Source: an uncultured Cryomorphaceae bacterium
GTDB lineage: Bacteria > Bacteroidota > Bacteroidia > Flavobacteriales > Schleiferiaceae
DNA length: 64,000 bases
Assembly: GCA_913009655.1 (NCBI GenBank)
Contig: CAJVWI010000001.1
Location: 62,001-126,000 of the forward strand
Direction of reading: 5' to 3'
Shown: piece after piece, positions 52,422 through 60,031 of the stretch
Layout of the letters: every line of letters starts with the position of its first letter
Position numbering within the stretch: position 1 is the stretch's first letter
Translations under genes and position numbers: made by a program
The notes under the pieces: model-generated
Told to the model about the DNA's origin: nothing
What the model saw: only the letters and a program-made list of their open reading frames with translations
Database searches by the model: none

Positions 52422-54543
52422 ATAATCCTTCTTTAAGGCCTAAAAGAAAGGAGTATTCCATCGCAGTTTCCCGATAAGCTTGGTATCGTCCAGAAGCACC
52501 GCTATGACCTGTTTCCATATTACAGTGCATAAATAAAGGCTCTTTATTATTCCTCTTTTCTCGCAGTCTAGCTATCCACTTTGCAGGTTCCCAATATTGA
52601 ACTTGACTATCATGGAGTCCTGTTGTAATCAGTAATGGTGGGTAATCTTGATTATTCACATTATCATAAGGTGAATATGACTTCAAACGAAAATACACAT
52701 CTGAATCATTAGGATTGCCCCACTCACTATACTCTCCTGTTGTCAATGGTATACTCTCGTCCAACATTGTTGTTACCACATCAACAAAAGGAACAGCGGC
52801 AATAACACCAGACCAAAGTTTTGGCCGCATATTGACAATTGCACCCATAAGCAAACCACCTGCAGAGCCACCCATTGCATATAGTTCTGAGGAATATCCA
52901 GATTCCTTTAAAAATTCTCCACAAAGAATGAAATCGTTAAAACTATTCGTTTTATTTTCCATTCTCCCGTCCAGATACCACTCTCTACCCATATACTGTC
53001 CGCCTCGAACATGAGCTATTGCGAACGCCATCCCTCTTTCTAGTAGACTCAATCTGGAGATGGAAAAACCCGGATCAACAGTAATCCCATATGAACCATA
53101 ACCATATAATAAAGTCGGAATAGATTTCCCTTCAGACTCTTTTGGCCCGACCCATGATATAGGGATTTTCATCCCATCAGATGCAGTTGCCCAAAATCGG
53201 TAACTAATATATTTAGAGGAGTCATAGCCCCCTATAATTTTTGTTTGTTTTAGGATTTTCTTCTCACGAGTGCGCATATTGTAATCGTATGTTGTCGCAG
53301 GCGTAATCAAAGAAGTATAGACAAATCTTAAGCGCTCTGTATCCTCAGTAGGGTTACTTCCGGTATAGAGAGTGTAGGTCTCTTCAGGAAGGCTAACCGA
53401 ATGAGAATCTCCTTCCCATGGTCGAATAATAAGATTTAACAAACCATTTGATCGCTCCTCAGAGACCAAAAAATCGTTAAATAAATCAATCCCTTCAAGA
53501 AGAACATCATCGCGATGCTCAATAAATGGAATCCATTTTTTAGGCGAAAACTCTTCTGCGCGAAACAAAGCAAAATTAGGTCTCTCCTCTATATTGCTGA
53601 GAATATACCAGTGCCCATTAAAATGGCTAGCAGAATACTCAACTCCCATCTCTCTTTCTCGCAAAGTAGTAAATTCCCCCATCGAGTTATCTGATGGCAG
53701 ATAATGTAATTCATCAACATTTGTGGCACCCGTTGCAATATGTATATATTTTTTTGATTTAGATCGATATACTGAACATGAAAATGTATCATCTTTCTCG
53801 TAATAAACCAGTACTGGAGGTGAGTCCGATCCAATTTTTTGTCGCCAAATTTTATCGGAGCGTAGCGTGACAGGATCTTTTGTGCCATAAAAAAAAGTTT
53901 CTCCGTCGTCAGCCCATGCAAATGCACCTGACGTTCCTTCCACTTTAAAATCCCAGACCTCATTGTCTTTTAAATCTATAAAATGTAGAGTATACAAACG
54001 GCGCCCAATAAAGTCTACTCCATAAGCCATACGTTCATGATCTCGCGTCATGGATAGACCACTGACTTGGCAGTAAGACCTATCCGTAGCGAGAATATTA
54101 ACATCAAGTACTATATTTTCCGGAGAATCTATGCTTCCTTTTCGCCTGTAGTAAATTGGATAATCATTTCCACTTTCAAAACGGGTTTGATACCAATAAT
54201 TATCTACCTGCACAGGAACACTTGATTCATCTGGATTTAATCTCCCAGTCATTTCTGAATAGAGTTCATTCTCTAATTCCTTAACAACCTGCATTCCATT
54301 TTGACGATAATTATTTTCAGATTCTAGATAAGAAATAACTTCCGGGTTTTCTCTGTCCTTTAACCAATAGTAGTTATCCTCGCGATTGTCACCATGCATT
54401 TCATGGGTGAATTGTTTTTGAATCGCTTCGGGCTCAATCATATTTTTAGTTTCTAAAAAATTAAATAAAATCAAAAAAAATACTCCTGTTGCGGCAACAT
54501 ATTTCAATAGACCTCGGTACTTTTTGTAATAATCATTTCTCAT
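52414..54543 (-). CDS. ptrB: S9A-family oligopeptidase B-like protein with N-terminal membrane anchor
   Basis: The 709-residue protein has a basic N-terminus and one hydrophobic segment (about residues 14-30), then a start like cytosolic oligopeptidase B (MIEPEAIQKQF). It has an EDNYYWLKDRENPEV domain and a C-terminal hydrolase with GGSAGGLLMG (Ser), TGLHDSQVQYWEP (Asp) and METGHSGASGRYQ (His). Most oligopeptidase B enzymes lack the anchor; here it would place the enzyme in the periplasm or on the membrane. An internal start at 54442 would remove it. It cleaves after Arg or Lys in the family. Confidence 0.88.
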   Translation of the reverse strand: MRNDYYKKYRGLLKYVAATGVFFLILFNFLETKNMIEPEAIQKQFTHEMHGDNREDNYYWLKDRENPEVISYLESENNYRQNGMQVVKELENELYSEMTGRLNPDESSVPVQVDNYWYQTRFESGNDYPIYYRRKGSIDSPENIVLDVNILATDRSYCQVSGLSMTRDHERMAYGVDFIGRRLYTLHFIDLKDNEVWDFKVEGTSGAFAWADDGETFFYGTKDPVTLRSDKIWRQKIGSDSPPVLVYYEKDDTFSCSVYRSKSKKYIHIATGATNVDELHYLPSDNSMGEFTTLREREMGVEYSASHFNGHWYILSNIEERPNFALFRAEEFSPKKWIPFIEHRDDVLLEGIDLFNDFLVSEERSNGLLNLIIRPWEGDSHSVSLPEETYTLYTGSNPTEDTERLRFVYTSLITPATTYDYNMRTREKKILKQTKIIGGYDSSKYISYRFWATASDGMKIPISWVGPKESEGKSIPTLLYGYGSYGITVDPGFSISRLSLLERGMAFAIAHVRGGQYMGREWYLDGRMENKTNSFNDFILCGEFLKESGYSSELYAMGGSAGGLLMGAIVNMRPKLWSGVIAAVPFVDVVTTMLDESIPLTTGEYSEWGNPNDSDVYFRLKSYSPYDNVNNQDYPPLLITTGLHDSQVQYWEPAKWIARLREKRNNKEPLFMHCNMETGHSGASGRYQAYRETAMEYSFLLGLKEGLFN

Positions 54544-55571
54544 TACTTAAGACCATTTCTAACCCTGAATAATGCCTCTTCACTTGGTTTATGTTGAGGA
54601 TTAAGTGATAATGCTTGACTATAATCTTTTTCAGCATTAATTAAATCCCCTCCTCTTTCCCAGCAGAACCCGCGACCGTAAAAGGCACGATGATTAATTG
54701 CACGAGCCTCTATGCTTTTGCTAAATAGATTTCTAGCCTCAGTGAGTAATCCTAATTCAAGGTGGATGTACCCCATATTGAAAAAACTTTCAGCATCATT
54801 CGGATTAATTTGAGTTGACTTTGTGAATGCCTCCAGCGCTCCGTTATATTGGCTAGAACTAAGATTAAACATCCCGATTTTATAATACGTATCTGAATTG
54901 TTAGGTTGCAATTCTAGTAATCGATTATAATAGCTCAAAGCCAAGCTATTTTTTTGAGCAGCAAGCATAACTGCAGCCATATCAATAGCAGCAAAATAAT
55001 TCGGATCTAGGTCTATAGATTTTTGAATATAACCTAAAGAAAGGGCTGTATCCCCTTTTGTATCTCTTATATTCATTCCCTTAATGAAGAATGCAATTGA
55101 GTTATTAGGAGATAAATCAATTACTTTATTAACAAGTTCATTGCTTTTTTCATACTCTAAAACTATACTGTAAAGCTCTGCAAGTTTAAGTCTACAATCT
55201 GTTTCTAGAGGATGATTCTTTATACATTTTAACCAATAATCTCTGGATATCCTGGTTGAATTAGATAAATAGTTTGCTTCGCCTTTTAGAAGAAGACCAT
55301 CATGGTTTAGGCTATCTAACTCCAATACTGCATCCGCATCGGCATTTGCATAAGGAAGGTTAGCATTATTTAAATAACGTCTCCCTCTGATAATCAAAGA
55401 GGGTAAATGATTAGGGTGATTATAAATATACTGGTTAACGCTATCCGCTGGAGTAGTTGCGATTTGCGAATCATCAGAAATAGATTCAACACTATTTGAA
55501 CATCCTGAAATTATTATAATAATAGCAGCGCAGAAATAAGATTGAATACATCCTAAAGATGATCTATGCAT
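54543..55571 (-). CDS. TPR-repeat lipoprotein
   Basis: I start at 55571 ([16 protein letters not shown]), giving 342 residues with a lipobox-like IIISGCSN near residue 24. About seven tetratricopeptide repeats follow, for example [24 protein letters not shown]-type units and [24 protein letters not shown] lipoprotein is typical of the Bacteroidota periplasm. The start overlaps the end of recA by eight bases, and it shares one base with the start of the S9 gene. Confidence 0.85.
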   Translation of the reverse strand: MHRSSLGCIQSYFCAAIIIIISGCSNSVESISDDSQIATTPADSVNQYIYNHPNHLPSLIIRGRRYLNNANLPYANADADAVLELDSLNHDGLLLKGEANYLSNSTRISRDYWLKCIKNHPLETDCRLKLAELYSIVLEYEKSNELVNKVIDLSPNNSIAFFIKGMNIRDTKGDTALSLGYIQKSIDLDPNYFAAIDMAAVMLAAQKNSLALSYYNRLLELQPNNSDTYYKIGMFNLSSSQYNGALEAFTKSTQINPNDAESFFNMGYIHLELGLLTEARNLFSKSIEARAINHRAFYGRGFCWERGGDLINAEKDYSQALSLNPQHKPSEEALFRVRNGLK

Positions 55572-56562
55572 CCTGAATCTTAGAAATAATTTTCTTCTCA
55601 ATCTCTTCCATAAGCTCAGGATTGTCACGCAAAATTGTTTTTACACCTTCTCTGCCTTGTCCAAGCTTAGTTCCCTCATAACTAAACCAACTTCCACTTT
55701 TATTTATCACCTCATAGAGTGTACCGATATCAATTAGCTCTCCAACTTTTGAGATTCCCTCACCATATAAAATATCAAATTCAGCGGTCCTAAAAGGAGG
55801 CGCCACTTTATTCTTTACAACTTTAACTTTTGTTCGATTACCCATAACACGATCCCCGTCTTTAATTTGAGTACTTCGTCGAATATCTAGTCTCACTGAA
55901 GAGTAAAACTTAAGGGCATTACCCCCGGTGGTAACTTCTGGGTTTCCAAACATCACACCTATCTTTTCTCGCAATTGATTAATGAAAATAATTGTACAAT
56001 TTGTTTTTGAAATAGTTCCTGTTAATTTTCTTAATGCTTGAGACATTAATCGCGCATGCAAACCCACTTTACTATCTCCCATTTCACCTTCAATCTCTGA
56101 ACGAGGGGTTAAAGCAGCGACAGAGTCAATAACCACTAAATCAATAGCACCTGAACGGATTAAATTATCAGCAATCTCAAGAGCCTGTTCTCCATTATCT
56201 GGTTGGCTAATAATTAATTCCTCTGTGTCAACTCCAACTTTCTGGGCGTAAAATCTATCAAAAGCATGTTCAGCATCTATAAATGCCGCAATCCCTCCAA
56301 GCCGTTGAGCTTCAGCAATTGCATGTAAAGTTAAAGTGGTCTTTCCAGATGACTCTGGGCCATATATTTCCACAACACGGCCACGAGGAAATCCACCAAT
56401 TCCAAGAGCTAAGTCTAGACCCAAAGAACCTGAGGGAATAACTTCTACATCAACAATAGCATCATCTCCCAATCTCATAACAGCCCCTTTCCCATAGGTT
56501 TTGTCTAATTTGTCCATTGTAAGTTTGAGTGCTTTTTGTTTGGCGTCTTTATCGTTGCTCAT
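55564..56562 (-). CDS. recA: Recombinase RecA
   Basis: The 332-residue protein has the RecA Walker [14 protein letters not shown] near residue 69, Walker B-like [10 protein letters not shown] near residue 141, loop 1 region [19 protein letters not shown] and loop 2 region [23 protein letters not shown]. It forms the filament for homologous recombination. Its usual N-terminal helix start [19 protein letters not shown] is present. The regulator recX is about 26 kb away. Its promoter at 56614-56647 has both elements. Confidence 0.98.
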   Translation of the reverse strand: MSNDKDAKQKALKLTMDKLDKTYGKGAVMRLGDDAIVDVEVIPSGSLGLDLALGIGGFPRGRVVEIYGPESSGKTTLTLHAIAEAQRLGGIAAFIDAEHAFDRFYAQKVGVDTEELIISQPDNGEQALEIADNLIRSGAIDLVVIDSVAALTPRSEIEGEMGDSKVGLHARLMSQALRKLTGTISKTNCTIIFINQLREKIGVMFGNPEVTTGGNALKFYSSVRLDIRRSTQIKDGDRVMGNRTKVKVVKNKVAPPFRTAEFDILYGEGISKVGELIDIGTLYEVINKSGSWFSYEGTKLGQGREGVKTILRDNPELMEEIEKKIISKIQDA

Positions 56563-56613
56563 TTGAATTATGTTATTGAAATTCGATTAATCTATATGGA
56601 CAGTTATATATGT

Positions 56614-56647
56614 CAAATGTAAGAATTGAGATGAATGATTTCAGCAA
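56614..56647 (-). promoter_or_regulatory. Promoter of recA
   Basis: On the minus strand TACATTTG (56614-56621) is a perfect -7 box, with a TTG at 56645-56647 about 23 bases upstream. The ATG is about 50 bases downstream. No LexA-type box is recognised. Confidence 0.5.
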
Positions 56648-56730
56648 TAGAATCAACTAAGATTTGTTAAAAAAGAAATATTTATCCACAATATATCTTA
56701 AACATTAAAAGAATTGGAAATCTCGTAGTT

Positions 56731-57192
56731 CTATTTAATCGATGCGAGCACTTGCTCAGCACTTTCTTTAGTTTTAACCTTTTCAATTATGGATTCGATT
56801 CGGCCATCTTGACCAATAATGAATGTTTCACGATAAACACCGTCATACTCTTTTCCCATAAACTTTTTCAGACCCCAAACACCATATAAATTAATTATCT
56901 CTTTTTGCTCATCTGCAATTAACGGAAAAGGAAGATCATATTTTTCAATAAACTTCGCATGCCTTTTTACAGAATCTGGAGAAACACCTAAAATAACAAC
57001 CCCAGCATCTAGTAATTGGGAATAATTATCCCGGAATGAACAAGCTTCAGCCGTGCATCCTGGCGTATCATCTTTTGGATAAAAATATAAAACGACCTTG
57101 CTCCCTTTAAAATCACTTAGTTCTATTTTATTTCCATTTGAATCCAATCCTGAAAAACCTGGGGCTACGTCGCCTACGTTTAAATGTGTCAT
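56731..57192 (-). CDS. bcp: Thioredoxin-dependent thiol peroxidase (BCP/AhpC-TSA)
   Basis: The 153-residue peroxiredoxin has the family motif YPKDDTPGCTAEACSFRDNY with the peroxidatic Cys near residue 46 in PGCTAEAC, giving the typical atypical two-Cys pattern with the second Cys five residues on. It reduces peroxides using thioredoxin. It is divergent from nth, with about 50 bases between. It lies 168 bases from recA, a region with no gene beyond the recA promoter. Confidence 0.93.
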   Translation of the reverse strand: MTHLNVGDVAPGFSGLDSNGNKIELSDFKGSKVVLYFYPKDDTPGCTAEACSFRDNYSQLLDAGVVILGVSPDSVKRHAKFIEKYDLPFPLIADEQKEIINLYGVWGLKKFMGKEYDGVYRETFIIGQDGRIESIIEKVKTKESAEQVLASIK

Positions 57193-57245
57193 ATATTTTA
57201 AAAATTTCTTTTAATAAAAGCGCAACAAGAGTTTTCTTTGTCTAC

Positions 57246-57881
57246 ATGACAAAGAAAGAAAAAGTATTGTATATCCAAGACTCTCTTGAAAAAATTTATC
57301 CCAAAACACCAATTCCCTTAAATCATGACAGCATATTTACTTTACTAGTAGCAGTTGTTTTATCAGCTCAGTGCACCGACACCAGAGTAAACACGATCAC
57401 TCCTAAGCTATTCAAGCGAGCAAATACGGCTAAGCTTATGTCTAAAATGAGCACAGAAGAAATAGCAGAAATAATAAGACCGTGCGGATTGACTCCAATG
57501 AAATCAAAAGGTTTAAAAGGTCTTTCTGAAATTATCTGTAACGATCACCAAGGGAAAGTTCCGAATTCATTTGAAGCACTTGAAGCACTTCCCTCTGTTG
57601 GTCACAAAACAGCATCCGTTGTTATGAGTCAAGGGTTTGGGCACCCTGCGTTTCCTGTTGACACGCACATTCACAGATTAATGACAAGATGGGGTCTAAC
57701 GAGTGGTAAAAATGTGAAACAAACAGAGAAAGATGCAAAGCGCTTGTTCCCAATAGAAAACTGGAATAAACTTCATCTGCAAATAATCTTTTACGGAAGA
57801 TCACACAGCCCTGCCAGAGGCTGGAAACCTGAGATGGATTTTATAACATCAAGAGTAAACCCAATTGCCTTTAAAAAATAA
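57246..57881 (+). CDS. nth: Endonuclease III lacking the iron-sulfur cysteines
   Basis: I start at 57246 (MTKKEKVLYIQ), leaving out a spurious upstream stretch. The 211-residue protein has the helix-hairpin-helix LPSVGHKTASVVM with catalytic Lys121 and the FPVDTHIHRL segment with Asp139, so the glycosylase/lyase should work. The C-terminus normally holds cysteines for a [4Fe-4S] cluster; here YGRSHSPARGWKPEMDFIT has Ser188, Asp198 and Thr201 where the usual CPARGHxPExCPIC pattern has Cys. MutY in this window keeps its cysteines. A shared terminator follows. Confidence 0.9.
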   Translation: MTKKEKVLYIQDSLEKIYPKTPIPLNHDSIFTLLVAVVLSAQCTDTRVNTITPKLFKRANTAKLMSKMSTEEIAEIIRPCGLTPMKSKGLKGLSEIICNDHQGKVPNSFEALEALPSVGHKTASVVMSQGFGHPAFPVDTHIHRLMTRWGLTSGKNVKQTEKDAKRLFPIENWNKLHLQIIFYGRSHSPARGWKPEMDFITSRVNPIAFKK

Positions 57882-57911
57882 AAAAGCGGCCCCTTCAAGG
57901 AGGCCGCTTTT
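57882..57911. terminator. Bidirectional terminator between nth and a T9SS gene
   Basis: AAAAGCGGCC and GGCCGCTTTT form a strong stem, extended inward by CCTT and AAGG, with A tracts on one side and T tracts on the other. It can end both the nth transcript and the convergent T9SS cargo transcript. Confidence 0.9.
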
Positions 57912-57931
57912 AGTTTTTTAAAAAAAGCAGA

Positions 57932-59926
57932 TTATAGTATCGACAACTTGCTTGTCTTAACACTATCTCCTTTTTGAATTCTAACTAGGTACATACCAAT
58001 ATTTAAATCACCAACATAGATAGTGACATCAGCTGCTGCACGAATTGTTTCAGATTTCATAACCTTACCGGTTAAATCCACAATCGAAACAATATAATTA
58101 CCCATCGCAAGACCGAAGTCCAATGAAACATAATCGCTTGCTGGATTAGGGGAAATTGTAATAGCCTCAATTGACTCTTCATCAACACCAGCACTCATAC
58201 AAGCCGCAGCACTAGTCGCAGGACAATTTAAACCACGAATCCAAAGGTTATTGAAAGATCTTCCTCCAGAGTATCCAGAGTACCAATTACCAAGCGCTGC
58301 TAGGTACATTGATCCTGAGCCTCCAGCCTTACCCCAAGTTTGGTCATTTCTAATCAATAAAGTATTGGCTCCCTGGTTGTCGTACATAGTTAAGTTGTAC
58401 ATGTACGCACCTTTAGAAACATCTAAATCGATACCGCGTCCACTCGAAGCATCTGTAAAATCAAATCGAACAAAACCTTGAGTAACGTCATTTGCATCTA
58501 TTACTTTTTGTCCATAACCAACGAGCTTATTAGCATCCCATCCAGAGGTGTTTCCTCCATATGCTGAAGAATCATAAACAGCCATTTCAAGAATACCACC
58601 TGCTACAGTTGTTGAACCTAAGTATACCTTTGCTCCAAATAACAATTCATCATCTATTAAGTCATGACGATTGTACATTTGAGATCCATCACCCCATTGA
58701 GTGGTATTTGAAGACGCACCAATAGAATTGTCCCAAGAACCGAAATCCATGGACATGGTAGAATCAGTAACAAAAAGGCTTGTAGTATCAGAGAAAATTG
58801 AAACTGAATCAGATTTTAAATTATAAACCAAGCTGTAAATTCCATTTGAACTCGGTGTCCAGGCCGTTGCATATGTATTTAAATCATTAAACGTTGCAGT
58901 GTCTCCGGCACTTAATAAGGTCTTGGTAGCAGAGCTAACTGTTTGTACGAGTGTAGCACCGTCAAAAACTTGAACATCTAATTTAATATTTGCCTGATCT
59001 TGAGTCCCGCTATTAAGAGCATTGGCATCAAAAGATATACCCCTTACCTGCTTCATAGTCATATGTCCCATTTTAGCGGAACCTGTTGCACTTGGACCAT
59101 ATAAAATATCTTGAGCTGGAGCACCCTGCCAATCAGTAAAATCCATTCTATTTGCAGGGGTACCTACGATTTGAATATCATCTATACACCAGAAGTAGTA
59201 CTCTCCATCAAAACGAAATTTAATCTTAACAGAATCTTGACCACCAATATAACTCCCAGCTGTAATGTTTACAATGTCATTCGTGGCGGTAGCAGAGTTA
59301 ACCGCTATACCAGCGTTGAGTGTCACACTGTAGGGGTATGTAGCACCTCCATCTACCGAAAAGTCGACGTAAGTTGCAGGGACTGCTTGAGAGGCTCCGG
59401 GCCCACCAAAGCGCCTGTAGTATTGTGTGAATGATAAATCAACGATAGCATTTGACGAAAGATCTATCATGTCAGTTACCAATTCTGCTACATGCTGCGC
59501 AGGAGCAATACCCAAACCAAAGTTTCCAGCTACACCTGCATTATCTAAAAAATCAGAATCAAAGATCACAAAACCATTGGCTGCAGTAGCTGAACTGATT
59601 GGGGTTTGATTAGACATATATGCCCCTCGAGATCCTACAGTATTATTTGGTGTCGTTAACGTTCCTCGGTATTCCCAAACCGCATCGGTATCTGAAACAA
59701 GATTAGCTGTACCAGAATTTAACCAAGTTGAAGGTATTCCGCTAGCAAAATCCTCAGACCATATTGGTGTCTCAGATCCATACATATCTTGAACTTGCTG
59801 CTGGGATAAATGCCTGACTAAACCATCATCCATCATTTTTACATTAGGAGCAGTTCTTTCTGCATTTTGGGCAAAAACCGAGAGAGACAGACTTGTCGCA
59901 ATGGTTAAAAGGGTAAATTTTTTCAT
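57932..59926 (-). CDS. Secreted protein with type A T9SS sorting domain
   Basis: The 664-residue protein has a signal peptide ending SVFAQ, and a jellyroll-like beta region (about residues 55-260, with WSEDFASGIPSTWLNSG and VDLSFTQYYRRFGGPG, a pattern of MAM- or CBM-like domains). Further beta-rich segments follow, then the type A domain at the C-terminus: ITISPNPASDYVSLDFGLAM, VDLTGKVMKSE and LVRIQKGDSVKTSKLSIL. It is exported by T9SS. The body has high Ser/Thr/Gly content and would suit a surface-binding or enzyme-associated role; no catalytic motif is seen. Confidence 0.85.
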   Translation of the reverse strand: MKKFTLLTIATSLSLSVFAQNAERTAPNVKMMDDGLVRHLSQQQVQDMYGSETPIWSEDFASGIPSTWLNSGTANLVSDTDAVWEYRGTLTTPNNTVGSRGAYMSNQTPISSATAANGFVIFDSDFLDNAGVAGNFGLGIAPAQHVAELVTDMIDLSSNAIVDLSFTQYYRRFGGPGASQAVPATYVDFSVDGGATYPYSVTLNAGIAVNSATATNDIVNITAGSYIGGQDSVKIKFRFDGEYYFWCIDDIQIVGTPANRMDFTDWQGAPAQDILYGPSATGSAKMGHMTMKQVRGISFDANALNSGTQDQANIKLDVQVFDGATLVQTVSSATKTLLSAGDTATFNDLNTYATAWTPSSNGIYSLVYNLKSDSVSIFSDTTSLFVTDSTMSMDFGSWDNSIGASSNTTQWGDGSQMYNRHDLIDDELLFGAKVYLGSTTVAGGILEMAVYDSSAYGGNTSGWDANKLVGYGQKVIDANDVTQGFVRFDFTDASSGRGIDLDVSKGAYMYNLTMYDNQGANTLLIRNDQTWGKAGGSGSMYLAALGNWYSGYSGGRSFNNLWIRGLNCPATSAAACMSAGVDEESIEAITISPNPASDYVSLDFGLAMGNYIVSIVDLTGKVMKSETIRAAADVTIYVGDLNIGMYLVRIQKGDSVKTSKLSIL

Positions 59927-59948
59927 TCTATCTTGTTTAGTGGAAGAT

Positions 59949-59956
59949 CGAAATTA
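59949..59956 (-). promoter_or_regulatory. Variant -7 box for the T9SS gene at 57932
   Basis: On the minus strand this reads TAATTTCG, one base off TAnnTTTG, 22 bases before the ATG. Confidence 0.3.
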
Positions 59957-60031
59957 CGAAAGAAAGAACTAAAATCGCAATATGAGGTATCAATGAGCTC
60001 TATATAAAGAATTAATGGTCATCGAAAGAGT

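Noticed and set aside
57138-57245. N-terminal extension of nth
   Set aside because: It overlaps bcp on the opposite strand and has no family counterpart.
59111-59434. 107-codon plus-strand frame inside the T9SS gene at 57932
   Set aside because: It is antisense to a well-supported secreted protein and has no domain.
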